This document shows positions 27,981 through 37,520 of a DNA stretch of 64,000 nucleotides, in pieces; the stretch's first letter is position 1, and each line of letters opens with the position of its first letter. A program made the position numbers and the translations under genes. The notes below the pieces were generated by a model. The model ran no database searches. It saw nothing but the letters and a program-made list of their open reading frames with translations, and was not told the DNA's origin. The DNA lies in NCBI RefSeq assembly GCF_026248825.1, contig NZ_CP110973.1, forward strand, positions 2,437,001-2,501,000, given 5' to 3'. The stretch is from Larkinella insperata. Its GTDB lineage: Bacteria; Bacteroidota; Bacteroidia; Cytophagales; Spirosomataceae.

Positions 27981-30658
27981 GCGCTCCCCACACAAAACCG
28001 CCCCGCTGGGCCGAACGACTGCTGAGCTGGCTGCATCCGGCCGAAACGCTGGAGGAAGTTCAGGGCGATCTGGAAGAATTGTACGGGTACTGGTACCGGC
28101 GGAAGGGGCCCCGGCACGCAAAGATGCGCTATGTACTGAGTGTCTTTTCGGCGCTACCGCCGTTGGTACGCCGACGTCAAAAGGTCGATTCTAACCGTCA
28201 ACGTTCGTTTTATGCTGCTGATATGATTCGGAATCATTTCAAAATTGCCTGGCGACACCTGAGCCAACGTAAAGGATACTCCGCGATCACCATTTTCGGT
28301 CTGGCGCTCGGTCTGGCGGTCAGTTTATTGAACCTTCTGTACGTTTTGGACGAGTTCAAATACGACCGGTTTCATACCAGTGCCGATCGCATTTACCGCA
28401 TCAACAGCACCATTACCTACGCCGGGAAAGAATCGAAGGGCGCAGTTGCACCAACGCCGATGGGACAAACCCTGAAACGGGACTTTCCCGAAGTGGAGGA
28501 AGCGACCCGGCTGGGAAAATACGGCAGTCATCTGGTAAAAAGCGGTTCGGTCATTTTGCGGGAGCAGAACGTTTTGTACGCTGATTCCACCGTTTTTGAT
28601 GTCTTTACGCTGCCCGTACTGACGGGGAATGCAGAAAAAGCACTGACCGAACCGCAATCTGTTGTTCTTACCCGAAGCACGGCCATCCGGTACTTTGGCT
28701 CGCCAGATGCCGTAAACCGGGTTTTGACGTTTGATCATAACGATGTTCGACGCGTAACGGCGGTCATTGAAGACATTCCGGTTCAGTCGCACTTTCGGGC
28801 TGACTTCATCCTGCCTTTGCACGCAACCAAAGACGCCAAAGCAAACAAGTGGGGAAATCATATTTTCAACACCTACCTGCTGCTGAAACCGGGTACCAAT
28901 CCTCGGGTTGTTGAAGCCAAATTTGAGCGGATTCTTCAGACGTATGTTGACCCGGCGTTGCGGCAATTTTTTCAAACCACGCTGGCCGACACCCGAAAAG
29001 CGGGCAATAATTTTAATTATACACTGCTACCACTTCGGGATATTCACTTACATTCTGACCGGCAGGGCGAACTGGCGCCCAACAACAGCATGGAATCCGT
29101 CTATCTGTTCGGGCTGATTGCGCTGTTTATTCTGCTGATTGCGGTCTTTAATTTTATCAACCTGACAACGGCCCAATCGGGCAAACGGGCGCGGGAAGTC
29201 GGTGTGCGCAAAGTGATGGGTTCCAACCGAACCGAGCTGATGGGTCAATTTCTGGCCGAATCCGTGCTGATCACCTTCCTGGCTTTACTGGCAGGGTTGG
29301 GAATGGTCTATCTACTTTTGCCGACCTTCAATACGCTGGCCGCCAAAACATTGTCCTTTTCGCAGCTAGTGAACGGAACCTCCATTTGTTGTTTATTGAT
29401 GGGCGCGGGCCTGGTTGGGGTTCTGGCTGGGGGGTACCCGGCTTTGTATTTATCGTCGTTCCAGCCGATTAAAGTGCTGAAAGGAAAGCTGTGGGGACTG
29501 CCCCAACGCCAAAATTTACGGAGTCATCTGGTGGTTTTGCAATTCATGCTGTCCACGCTACTCATTGTCGGGACGTTGCTCATTAAGCAGCAGCTTCACT
29601 ACATTCAAACCAAGAAGATTGGGTTCAACAAAGAGCAGGTTGTGATTGTAAAAACCGACCAGGCTACGGAGTCACAAGTTGTTACTTTCCGCAAGGAAAT
29701 GCTCAGCAAGGCTGCTATAAAAACCGGAACCGTCAGCGGTTTTCTGCCCGTAACGTCCCGGCGCTGGAATGATAGGTGGTACCCGGAGCGGGAAACCGAC
29801 CAGAAATATTCGGTGAACATGCAGGAGTGGAAGGTGGATGCCAGTTATATCTCTACGTTCGGCATGAAATTGGTGCGGGGACGAAATTTCCGGATCGCGG
29901 AAACCGCCGACAGCGCAGCGGTCATCATCAATGAAACCGCAGCCAAACGGTTTGGCTACCAGAATCCGGTGGGCAAAACCATTCACAAAACCGGTGGTGA
30001 GCAACTGACCGTTATCGGTGTCGTGGCGGATTTTCACTACGAATCGCTTCGGTCGACCGTCGAACCGGTTGGACTGGTTGCAAACGCGGGTATGCTGGGC
30101 AGCGCCCTTGAACAGTCGGCCCTGGCTGCGGTTTCGTTTCGGCTAAACACCGCCGATATTCCGGCGGTCCTGGCTTCGATGGAGCAAACCTGGAAGCGAA
30201 TTGCGCCCGGCCACCCCTTTGAGTACTCGTTTTTAAGCGATGATTTTGAGGCCATGTACCGCGTTGAGCAGCGGGTCGAGTACTTGTTTACGGTATTTGC
30301 GACCATCGCCATTCTGATTGCTTGTCTGGGGTTATTTGGCCTCAGTGCGTTTGCAGCCGAACAGCGCACGAAAGAAATCGGAGTCCGTAAAGTAATGGGG
30401 GCTTCTATCGGAAGTCTGGTGGTTTTGCTGACCAGCGATTTTTTAAAACCGGTTCTGATTGCCATCGCCCTGGGGTTGCCCATCGCGTGGTACCTCATGG
30501 ATCGTTGGTTGCAGGATTTTGCCTACAAGATCAACATCCACTGGTGGGTGTTTGCGCTGGCCGGTGTGCTGGCCGTCGGCATTGCCCTGCTGACGGTAAG
30601 TTTTCAGAGTATCAAAGCCGCATTGGTAAATCCGGTGAAAAGTTTGCGGAACGAATAA
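27977..30658 (+). CDS. FtsX/MacB-like ABC transporter permease with N-terminal prefix domain
   Basis: This 893-residue protein has two FtsX-type permease halves. The first about 85 residues (WAERLLSWLHPAETLEEVQG, DLEELYGYWY) form the soluble prefix domain typical of Bacteroidota permeases coupled to PadR regulators. The first half follows with a helix at KGYSAITIFGLALGLA, a large periplasmic MacB-like domain, and three helices around LIALFILLIAVFNFINL, REVGVRKVMGSNR. The second half ends with KEIGVRKVMGASIGSLV, TVSFQSIKAALVNPVKSLR. No ATPase gene is adjacent, so it either pairs with a distant ATPase or works in stress sensing. The start overlaps padR by 4 bp. Confidence 0.9.
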   Translation: MSAPHTKPPRWAERLLSWLHPAETLEEVQGDLEELYGYWYRRKGPRHAKMRYVLSVFSALPPLVRRRQKVDSNRQRSFYAADMIRNHFKIAWRHLSQRKGYSAITIFGLALGLAVSLLNLLYVLDEFKYDRFHTSADRIYRINSTITYAGKESKGAVAPTPMGQTLKRDFPEVEEATRLGKYGSHLVKSGSVILREQNVLYADSTVFDVFTLPVLTGNAEKALTEPQSVVLTRSTAIRYFGSPDAVNRVLTFDHNDVRRVTAVIEDIPVQSHFRADFILPLHATKDAKANKWGNHIFNTYLLLKPGTNPRVVEAKFERILQTYVDPALRQFFQTTLADTRKAGNNFNYTLLPLRDIHLHSDRQGELAPNNSMESVYLFGLIALFILLIAVFNFINLTTAQSGKRAREVGVRKVMGSNRTELMGQFLAESVLITFLALLAGLGMVYLLLPTFNTLAAKTLSFSQLVNGTSICCLLMGAGLVGVLAGGYPALYLSSFQPIKVLKGKLWGLPQRQNLRSHLVVLQFMLSTLLIVGTLLIKQQLHYIQTKKIGFNKEQVVIVKTDQATESQVVTFRKEMLSKAAIKTGTVSGFLPVTSRRWNDRWYPERETDQKYSVNMQEWKVDASYISTFGMKLVRGRNFRIAETADSAAVIINETAAKRFGYQNPVGKTIHKTGGEQLTVIGVVADFHYESLRSTVEPVGLVANAGMLGSALEQSALAAVSFRLNTADIPAVLASMEQTWKRIAPGHPFEYSFLSDDFEAMYRVEQRVEYLFTVFATIAILIACLGLFGLSAFAAEQRTKEIGVRKVMGASIGSLVVLLTSDFLKPVLIAIALGLPIAWYLMDRWLQDFAYKINIHWWVFALAGVLAVGIALLTVSFQSIKAALVNPVKSLRNE

Positions 30659-30666
30659 GTGGTTGC

Positions 30667-30702
30667 CGGGTCAAGGCATTTTATCTGAAATGCCTTGACC
30701 CG
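30667..30702. terminator. Hairpin between convergent permease genes
   Basis: CGGGTCAAGGCATTT and AAATGCCTTGACCCG form a perfect 15 bp stem with a 6 nt loop, 8 bp after one stop codon and 8 bp before the other. There is no strong T-tract on either side, so it may act as a structural barrier or be a palindromic repeat. Confidence 0.7.
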
Positions 30703-30709
30703 CTGTTCC

Positions 30710-33286
30710 TTATGCCTCTGCTCGCAGCACTTCCAACGGCGGGCGCACCAAAACGCCACGGCTGTTAAACAAGCCAATAAGAACGGTCAATCCCGTCACG
30801 ACGCCGACAACCGCCAGCAGCGGGGCAAAGTTGGGGGTGAACGGTATTTCAAAGACGAAATACGCCAGGCCCCAGGTGCTGAGCAGTGACAGCACGATGC
30901 CCGAAAGGGCCGCAATCAACCCCAGAAACAGGTACTCAATGAGCGTGATGAGCAAAATCTGCCGACGGTTAGCCCCCAGCGTTCGCAGCAGCACGCTTTC
31001 CTGAATCCGCTGGTATTTGCTGATAATCACGGAACTGCTCAAGACGAGCAAACCCGTGACGATGCTGAATAGGGCCATAAACCGAATAACAAAGGACACC
31101 TTTTCCAGCACTTCGTCGATGGTTTGCAGAATCAGGCCGAGGTCAATGGCCGACACGTTCGGATACCGGAGTACCAGATCGCGCTGAAACCGGGCCGACT
31201 GCTGCGTGTCACCTACGCGCGTCATCATGACGTGAAACTGCGGTGCCTGTTCGAGTACACCGTTGGGAAAGACGATCAGAAAATTGGTCTGAATTCGGTT
31301 CCAGTCCACCTCGCGGGTGCCGGCCACGATAGTTGGGATGAGCAGCCCCTGCACATTGAACGTCAGGGTGTCGCCCAGTTTCAGTTTGGTTCGCTCCAGA
31401 TACCCCTTCTCGACCGAAATGTAGACATTGCCGCCGTCCTGATGCGGTGCTTTTCCGGCGGTTAGTTTTTCCGAACTGATCAGCGTATCGCGGTACGTCA
31501 CCCGGTATTCGCGGGTTAACGCCCAGTCGGGCACCTTGACGCTGGTGTCTTTCTGAATGGCCGCGACCGTCCGCCCGTTGATTTCGGCCAGCCGCATCGT
31601 GACTACCGGAACGTTTTGTAGTACCGGTAAACGGTGTTGCTGAGCCAGTTGCTGAACGCCCGCTTTCTGCTCATTCTGAATATCGAACAAGACCATATTG
31701 GCCTGACCGCCACTGGCCGAAAGTTGAACCCGGCTCAAGAGCAGGGTCTGCGTGAGGTAGAGCGTTGCAATGAGAAAGGCGCCCAGACCGATCGAAATAA
31801 CCAGAATCAGCGTCTGGTTCTGCGGGCGGTAGAGATTCGCCAGGCTTTGCCGCCAGATGTAGCTCCACGAAACCGGGAAAAACCGCCGAACCAAAAACAT
31901 CAGCAATTGCCCCATCCCCGTCAAAAGACCGAAGGCCAACGCCAGCCCGGCCGTAAAGCCGAGTGCCGTCATCCAGTCACGAATCTGCCAGTAGGCAAAA
32001 CCAAATATCGAAGCCGCAATGGTCAGATAAACCACCCATTGGAGGGGATCACGGCCGGTTACGTCCTCGTCGTAAGAACTGCGAAGGGTCCGCAGCGGGG
32101 CGACTTTTCGGATAACCAGCAGGGGCAGTAGCGCAAACAGAATGGCAATAACCAGCCCCGCGCCGATGCCCTGCGCCACGGCTTTCCAGGAAACGGTCGT
32201 TACGACTTCAACCGGCAGAAAACTGTCGAAAACTGCGGGCAGAACCAACTGCAAAACCGTCCCCAGCGCGGCCCCGATCAGTGCCCCGAGAAAGCCCATC
32301 AGCGAGGTCTGAATGAGGTAAATCAGAAACGCCTGCCGACCCGTCGCACCCAGGCAGCGCAATACCGCCACCGAAGCAATTTTTTCCTTCACATACAGAT
32401 GCACGGCGCTGGCTACCCCCACGCAACCCAGCAGCAGGGCTACAAACGCTACCAGATTCAGAAACTTGGTCAAGTCGGCAAAAGCGCGGCCGGTTTGTTC
32501 TTTGCGTTCCGTTACCGTATCCGAACTGATGCCCAGTTTGTCGAGTCGGGGCGAAATGCTTTTGACGTATTTATCCACGTCGGTACCGGGTTCAAACTGG
32601 TAGTAGGAGCGGTAGGTGACCCGGCTGCCGCGTTGCAGCAGACCCGTTTCCTCCAGTAAACCGCGGGGAATAAAAACCGTTGGCGCGACGGTCGTCGTCA
32701 CGGCCGTCTGACCCGGTATTTTCATCACCCGGCCCGCGACGTAAAACATCCGATTGCCGACTTTCACCGAATCACCGGGTTTGGCATTGAGCTGCACCAG
32801 CAGGGCGTCGTCCACCAGGGCAATCCACTGAAGTTTTTCGGCCGCTTTCCGAAACTGCGCCACGGCGTTAGCTGGCTGGGTTTCCCAGGCGCCGTAGTAC
32901 GGGAATTTTCCCTGTAGGGCTTTCACCTGCGCCAGCCGGACCCCGCCCGAGCGTGGAAACATCACCATCGACGGAAACGCTACCTCCTGGCTGCGCTCCG
33001 GACTGATGCGGGCCAGAAACTGCTCCGTTTTTTTGCTGACTTCTTTGTTGGAAGTCAACACCAGATCGGCCCCGATCAGCTCGCGGGCCTGCTCATCGAC
33101 GCTGCGCGACAGGTTATCGCCAAACGAATTGATGGCTACCAGAGCCGCAATGCCCAGCACAATGGCCGACATAAACAAAAACAACCGTTTGCGACTCCGG
33201 CGGCTGTCGCGCCACGCCATTTTCCACAGCCAGGGATCGAAAATCGATGCGGCCTGCGGTTTTATTTTAGGAAGTTCACGATCCAT
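30710..33286 (-). CDS. ABC transporter permease, YbbP-like (FtsX family)
   Basis: This 858-residue permease has the YbbP/LolC-type layout: an N-terminal helix near LFLFMSAIVLGIAALVAINS, a large extracytoplasmic domain, a three-helix bundle around LNLVAFVALLLGCVGVASAV, further helices in the middle, and the C-terminal bundle with SSVIISKYQRIQESVLLRTL followed by GLIAALSGIVLSLLS. Its start codon overlaps the stop of the ATPase gene by one base (TAATG), so subunits are coupled. With the ATPase and the divergent esterase it reproduces the ybbP-ybbA-tesA neighbourhood of E. coli. The likely role is moving hydrophobic molecules or lipoproteins out of the inner membrane. Confidence 0.9.
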   Translation of the reverse strand: MDRELPKIKPQAASIFDPWLWKMAWRDSRRSRKRLFLFMSAIVLGIAALVAINSFGDNLSRSVDEQARELIGADLVLTSNKEVSKKTEQFLARISPERSQEVAFPSMVMFPRSGGVRLAQVKALQGKFPYYGAWETQPANAVAQFRKAAEKLQWIALVDDALLVQLNAKPGDSVKVGNRMFYVAGRVMKIPGQTAVTTTVAPTVFIPRGLLEETGLLQRGSRVTYRSYYQFEPGTDVDKYVKSISPRLDKLGISSDTVTERKEQTGRAFADLTKFLNLVAFVALLLGCVGVASAVHLYVKEKIASVAVLRCLGATGRQAFLIYLIQTSLMGFLGALIGAALGTVLQLVLPAVFDSFLPVEVVTTVSWKAVAQGIGAGLVIAILFALLPLLVIRKVAPLRTLRSSYDEDVTGRDPLQWVVYLTIAASIFGFAYWQIRDWMTALGFTAGLALAFGLLTGMGQLLMFLVRRFFPVSWSYIWRQSLANLYRPQNQTLILVISIGLGAFLIATLYLTQTLLLSRVQLSASGGQANMVLFDIQNEQKAGVQQLAQQHRLPVLQNVPVVTMRLAEINGRTVAAIQKDTSVKVPDWALTREYRVTYRDTLISSEKLTAGKAPHQDGGNVYISVEKGYLERTKLKLGDTLTFNVQGLLIPTIVAGTREVDWNRIQTNFLIVFPNGVLEQAPQFHVMMTRVGDTQQSARFQRDLVLRYPNVSAIDLGLILQTIDEVLEKVSFVIRFMALFSIVTGLLVLSSSVIISKYQRIQESVLLRTLGANRRQILLITLIEYLFLGLIAALSGIVLSLLSTWGLAYFVFEIPFTPNFAPLLAVVGVVTGLTVLIGLFNSRGVLVRPPLEVLRAEA

Positions 33287-33984
33287 TAGTTGGTAATGAT
33301 GCGGTTTTCGGTGAGGGTGTCCGAGACCAGATTTCCGCCTTTGATGCGGATGATGCGTTGCGTGCGGGCGGCCAGTTCAAGGTCGTGCGTTACCAGAACG
33401 AGGGTAGTGCCGGCTTCCCGGTTGAGTTCAAAGATCAGGTCGACGACGGTAGCGCTGGTGTCGGCATCGAGGTTGCCGGTGGGTTCGTCGGCAAACAGGA
33501 TTTTGGGACGGTTGGCAAACGCCCGCGCCAGCGAAACCCGCTGCTGTTCCCCACCCGAAAGCTGCGTTGGGTAATGATGGCCGCGCTGCCCTAAACCGAC
33601 GCGCTCGAGCAGTTCCTGGGCGGTTTTCTCCACCCGTCGTTCTCCGCGTAGTTCAAGCGGCACCATGACATTTTCCAAGGCCGTCAACGTGGGCAGCAAC
33701 TGAAAATTCTGAAAAATAAAACCAACGTATTGATTTCGGACAGCCGCCCGCTCGTCTTCGCTGAGCGTGTCCAGTTTGATATTATTCAGGTAAATGCTGC
33801 CCGACGACGCCCGGTCGAGTCCGGCACACAGGCCCAGCAAGGTTGTTTTGCCGCTTCCGGACGGTCCTACGATGGAAAACGTATCACCAGCCTGGATATC
33901 AAAGCTTACAGAATTCAGGACAGTTAGGGTGCGACCTCCGCTCTGGTAGGTTTTTGTCAGGTTCTCAGCACGCAGAATGCTCAT
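33286..33984 (-). CDS. ABC transporter ATP-binding protein, YbbA/LolD-like
   Basis: This 232-residue ATPase of the MacB/LolD group has Walker A GPSGSGKTT, the Q-loop in FIFQNFQLLP, signature LSGGEQQR, Walker B ILFADEP and the H-loop VTHD, all intact. The insertion EPTGNLDADT is characteristic of the group. It precedes and overlaps the permease by one base and is divergent from the TesA-like gene, with 165 bp between them for both promoters. Assignment to YbbA rather than LolD rests on the neighbours. Confidence 0.94.
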   Translation of the reverse strand: MSILRAENLTKTYQSGGRTLTVLNSVSFDIQAGDTFSIVGPSGSGKTTLLGLCAGLDRASSGSIYLNNIKLDTLSEDERAAVRNQYVGFIFQNFQLLPTLTALENVMVPLELRGERRVEKTAQELLERVGLGQRGHHYPTQLSGGEQQRVSLARAFANRPKILFADEPTGNLDADTSATVVDLIFELNREAGTTLVLVTHDLELAARTQRIIRIKGGNLVSDTLTENRIITN

Positions 33985-34149
33985 AAATGAATAGCTTAAC
34001 GGGATAAGGAGATAACCAATTCGTTGTCATTTTATTCACCGCAACGAACGGTTTATTTGATAAAGGGCCAGAAATGGGGCTAAATGGATAAAATACCGTT
34101 ATTTTTGTTTGATGTAGGCTTAATTCGGAGTCTTAAAATTTTGTGAGCA

Positions 34150-34875
34150 ATGAATTTACTGAAACATACGCTGTGTAAAAAGGTCTGGCTGGGCGGATGG
34201 CTGCTGGTGGCGGTGCTGTCGGGATGCAATTCCAAAACGGAGACCAATCAGACGCAGGATGAAAAATCGGCGGCAACGGCTGATCCGTCGGAAAAACCGG
34301 CCAGCCAGCAACAAAAAACCATTTTGTTTTTCGGCAATAGCCTAACGGCGGGCTACGGCCTGGACCCCGCCGAGGCTTTCCCGGCGCTGGTTGGCGAAAA
34401 AGCCAAAGCCGCCGGTTATGAGTATCAGGTGGTGAATGCCGGGTCGAGCGGAGAGACGACGGCGGGCGGCAAAAGCCGGATTAGCTGGGTGTTGCGCAAA
34501 CCCGTTGACGTGTTTGTGCTCGAACTTGGGGGCAACGACGGCCTGCGCGGGATTCCAATCAACGACTCCCAGAAAAACCTGCAAGCCATTATTGATACCG
34601 TCCGGCTAAAAAGTCCGCAGGCACAGATTGTGCTGGCCGGTATGCGCATTCCGCCGAACCTGGGTCAGGACTATTCCGAGCGGTTTTATAAGATGTACAC
34701 CGACTTGGCCGACAAAAACAAAACCGCCCTCATTCCATTTCTGCTTGAAAACGTGGGCGGTATCCGGAAGCTCAACCAGCCCGACGGCATTCACCCCACG
34801 GCAGAAGGCCACAAAATTGTAGCCGATAATGTCTGGAAAGTGCTGGAGCCGGTTCTTCAAAAACAGCAGCTTTGA
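34150..34875 (+). CDS. TesA-like SGNH/GDSL esterase lipoprotein
   Basis: This 241-residue SGNH-fold hydrolase is similar to E. coli TesA (thioesterase I/arylesterase). A signal peptide ends in the lipobox LSGC (Cys26), so it should be anchored to a membrane, unlike soluble periplasmic TesA. Catalytic blocks are S64 in FGNSLTAGYG (Asn replaces the usual Asp of GDSL), GGND at 127-130, and D212/H215 in DGIHPTAEG. It is divergent from the ABC ATPase/permease pair. A hydrolase that handles acyl molecules delivered by that transporter fits the context but is inferred. Confidence 0.92.
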   Translation: MNLLKHTLCKKVWLGGWLLVAVLSGCNSKTETNQTQDEKSAATADPSEKPASQQQKTILFFGNSLTAGYGLDPAEAFPALVGEKAKAAGYEYQVVNAGSSGETTAGGKSRISWVLRKPVDVFVLELGGNDGLRGIPINDSQKNLQAIIDTVRLKSPQAQIVLAGMRIPPNLGQDYSERFYKMYTDLADKNKTALIPFLLENVGGIRKLNQPDGIHPTAEGHKIVADNVWKVLEPVLQKQQL

Positions 34876-34908
34876 GTTAGATAATTGATCCCGAAACTTC
34901 CCTAACCC

Positions 34909-36183
34909 GTGCGTAAACTTCTCAATAATTTAACCTTTCGCGTAGTAATAGCCATTACGCTCGGTATCATCGTCGGCCATTTTTTTCCGGCAACGGCCGC
35001 CAAGCTCAAGCCGCTTGGTGACTTGTTCATCAACCTGATCAAGATGGTGATTGCGCCCATTATCTTCCTGACGATCGTGTTGGGAATCAGTAATATGGGT
35101 GATTTAAAGAAAGTGGGTCGGGTTGGGGGGAAGGCGCTGCTGTACTTCGAAATTGTGACGACGCTGGCCCTGATCATCGGGATTGTCATTGCCAATGTTG
35201 TTAAGCCGGGCGCGGGCGTACAGACAACAGCCGTGCAGGGGGGCGATGTGTCGGCGTATACCTCGCAGGGTCAGGGAATGGATTGGGTTAAGTTCTTTCT
35301 GCACATCGTACCCGACAACGCCATCCGGTCTTTTGCGGAGGGTGAAATTCTGCAGGTGCTGGTGTTTTCGGTCCTGTTTGGCATTGGCCTGACGCGCATG
35401 GGCGAACGGGGCCATTCACTCATTCAGACGTTTGAGAAGCTGTCGCGCGTGTTTTTTAACATCCTGAGCGTGGTCATGATTCTGGCTCCGCTGGGTGCTT
35501 TCGGTGGGATGGCGTTTACCATCGGTAAATACGGACTTATGACGCTTTTGCCGCTGGCCAAGCTGATGGGAACGGTTTATGCGACGATGTTCCTGTTTAT
35601 TTTCGTGGTGCTGAACCTCATTCTGCGGTATTACCGCATCAGCCTGTGGTCGGTGTTGAAGTACATCAAGGAGGAACTGCTGATCGTTTTTGGAACCTCA
35701 TCCTCCGAGTCGGCCTTGCCGCAGGTGATGGACAAGCTGGAAAGCATGGGTTGTTCGCGCTCGGTGGTGGGGCTGGTGATTCCGGCGGGGTATTCGTTTA
35801 ACCTCGATGGCACCACGATTTACCTGTCGATGGCGACGATTTTTCTGGCGCAGGTGTTCAACGTGGATCTGACGCTGGGGCAGGAACTAACGATTATCGG
35901 TATTTTGATGATCACCTCAAAAGGGGCCGCGGGTGTTACCGGCAGCGGCTTTATCGTGCTGGCATCCACGCTGACGGCTATTCACGTGATCCCGGTTGAG
36001 GGGCTGGCGCTGCTGCTGGGCGTCGATCGGTTTATGTCGGAAGCCCGCTCCATTACGAACATCATCGGCAATACCGTTGCGACGATTTTTATCGCCAACA
36101 ACGAAAACGAGTTTGATCGGGCCAAAATGGAAAAAGCCTTCGGGAAAGCCGAACAGGAAGAACTGACGAACTACAAATACTGA
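34909..36183 (+). CDS. Dicarboxylate/amino acid:cation symporter (DAACS/DctA-GltP family)
   Basis: This 424-residue sodium- or proton-coupled uptake carrier for C4-dicarboxylates, glutamate or aspartate starts with GTG at 34909, 33 bp after the esterase gene; the opening MRKLLNNLTFRVVIAITLG supports that start. The family's re-entrant loop serines appear in FGTSSSESALPQVMDKLESMG. The unwound helix 7 and HP2 motifs are seen in LDGTTIYLSMATIFLAQ and SKGAAGVTGSGFIVLAS. About eight membrane helices are evident. The exact substrate is uncertain. Confidence 0.92.
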   Translation: MRKLLNNLTFRVVIAITLGIIVGHFFPATAAKLKPLGDLFINLIKMVIAPIIFLTIVLGISNMGDLKKVGRVGGKALLYFEIVTTLALIIGIVIANVVKPGAGVQTTAVQGGDVSAYTSQGQGMDWVKFFLHIVPDNAIRSFAEGEILQVLVFSVLFGIGLTRMGERGHSLIQTFEKLSRVFFNILSVVMILAPLGAFGGMAFTIGKYGLMTLLPLAKLMGTVYATMFLFIFVVLNLILRYYRISLWSVLKYIKEELLIVFGTSSSESALPQVMDKLESMGCSRSVVGLVIPAGYSFNLDGTTIYLSMATIFLAQVFNVDLTLGQELTIIGILMITSKGAAGVTGSGFIVLASTLTAIHVIPVEGLALLLGVDRFMSEARSITNIIGNTVATIFIANNENEFDRAKMEKAFGKAEQEELTNYKY

Positions 36184-36278
36184 CGATTGACTAAAAAAGC
36201 CTTTGGTGGCGTTATAAAAAATGTATTTTTGCCGTCAGAGCCGTATGTAGTATTGAGTTAGTACAATCAACGTCAGGA

Positions 36279-37520
36279 ATGAGAGTTTCGGGAATTTGGG
36301 CGGGTATTATTGCCGTTTTGATCATCGTCGGGTGCGATTCGAGTGAAGACAAAAAATTGAAGCGTTCGGCCAGAGCAATGGAAAATTGCGCCGAAGAACA
36401 GAAGCTGACTGCTGCCGAGGAACAGGCCATTCGACAGGAAATCGGTGCCGATGAGAAAATTCAGAAAATCGAAGCCATTATCCGGAGTAAAGTTCGGGCG
36501 GGTTTCAACGGCAACGTACTCATCGCGCAGAAAGGGGTGGTTCTTTACAAAAACTCGTTTGGACTGGCCCACCTCGAACGTTCCTCCCGCGATTCACTCA
36601 ACGAAAACTCCAAGTTTCAACTGGCGTCGCTTTCCAAGACTTTCACGGCGGTTGCCACGCTCAAGCTCATCGAAGCCGGGAAGCTGAGCCTGAAAGATAC
36701 GGTTCAGAAATTCTTTCCGGATTTTCCCTACCCCGGTATTTCCGTCGAAAACCTGCTGTCGCACCGGAGCGGTTTGCCTAACTACGCCTACGCATTTGAA
36801 GACAGCATGCGGATCAACTTTTACAGGTTTGAAAAGCCGTATCCGACCAACGCCGAAATCATGCACTGGTTTGCCAACGTGCACCCAACCCCCCAGCGCT
36901 ACAACGTTCCGGGCCGGACGTTCAGCTACAGCAACACCAACTACTGCGTGCTGGCGGCCATCATCGAGAAGATTACGGGTATGCCGTTCGATCAGTTTGC
37001 CAAGAAAAACATCTTCGAACCGCTGGGCATGAAAAATACGTGGGTGGCCACAACCCGCAACGATTCGATCAACCAGTACCGCACGGCGGGCTACCAGTGG
37101 AACCGCCGGATCCCGAAAGATTATTACGATAATGTGGTGGGCGACAAAGGCATCTATTCGACTGTCGGCGACCTGTTTAAGTGGTACCGGGCGCTCAACG
37201 GCGACTGCCTGCTCCGGAAAACACTGCTGGCCGAAGCCTTCCTGCCCCGGAGTTTTGAGCGCAAAGGCACCAAAAATTACGGTTACGGTTTTCGGATGTA
37301 TGTCAACAACCAGAACCAGCCGGAATACATCTACCACACCGGATGGTGGAAAGGGTACAACAGCCTGTTCTGGTTTAGCCCCAAAGATGATTTCGTGATC
37401 ATTCTGCTCGGGAACCGTTACAACAAGTCGGTCTACCAGGTGAAGGAGTTGCTCGAAGTGTTGCACGGTCATCCTTCCAACGCCGAGCCGGAGGCCGAAA
37501 CCGGCGAGGTCGACGTTTAG
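36279..37520 (+). CDS. Class C beta-lactamase-like serine hydrolase (lipoprotein)
   Basis: This 413-residue penicillin-binding-protein-like serine hydrolase has a signal peptide with lipobox IVGC (Cys19). The catalytic S117-x-x-K120 (ASLSK) is followed by Y217-x-N219 (YSNTN) and HTGWWKG in place of KTG. Members are D,D-peptidases, esterases or beta-lactamases; the sequence does not show which, and resistance should not be assumed. Its stop codon overlaps that of nadB on the opposite strand by 4 bp, leaving no room for a terminator between them. Confidence 0.9.
   Translation: MRVSGIWAGIIAVLIIVGCDSSEDKKLKRSARAMENCAEEQKLTAAEEQAIRQEIGADEKIQKIEAIIRSKVRAGFNGNVLIAQKGVVLYKNSFGLAHLERSSRDSLNENSKFQLASLSKTFTAVATLKLIEAGKLSLKDTVQKFFPDFPYPGISVENLLSHRSGLPNYAYAFEDSMRINFYRFEKPYPTNAEIMHWFANVHPTPQRYNVPGRTFSYSNTNYCVLAAIIEKITGMPFDQFAKKNIFEPLGMKNTWVATTRNDSINQYRTAGYQWNRRIPKDYYDNVVGDKGIYSTVGDLFKWYRALNGDCLLRKTLLAEAFLPRSFERKGTKNYGYGFRMYVNNQNQPEYIYHTGWWKGYNSLFWFSPKDDFVIILLGNRYNKSVYQVKELLEVLHGHPSNAEPEAETGEVDV

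Noticed and set aside
34134..34143. TAAAATTTTG resembling a -7 box just upstream of the TesA-like gene
   Set aside because: It would place the transcription start almost on the ATG, and the spacing to TTTG upstream is poor.
36279..37520. Calling the class C serine hydrolase a resistance beta-lactamase
   Set aside because: The KTG motif is replaced by HTG, and the family mostly contains peptidases and esterases; nothing shows antibiotic hydrolysis.
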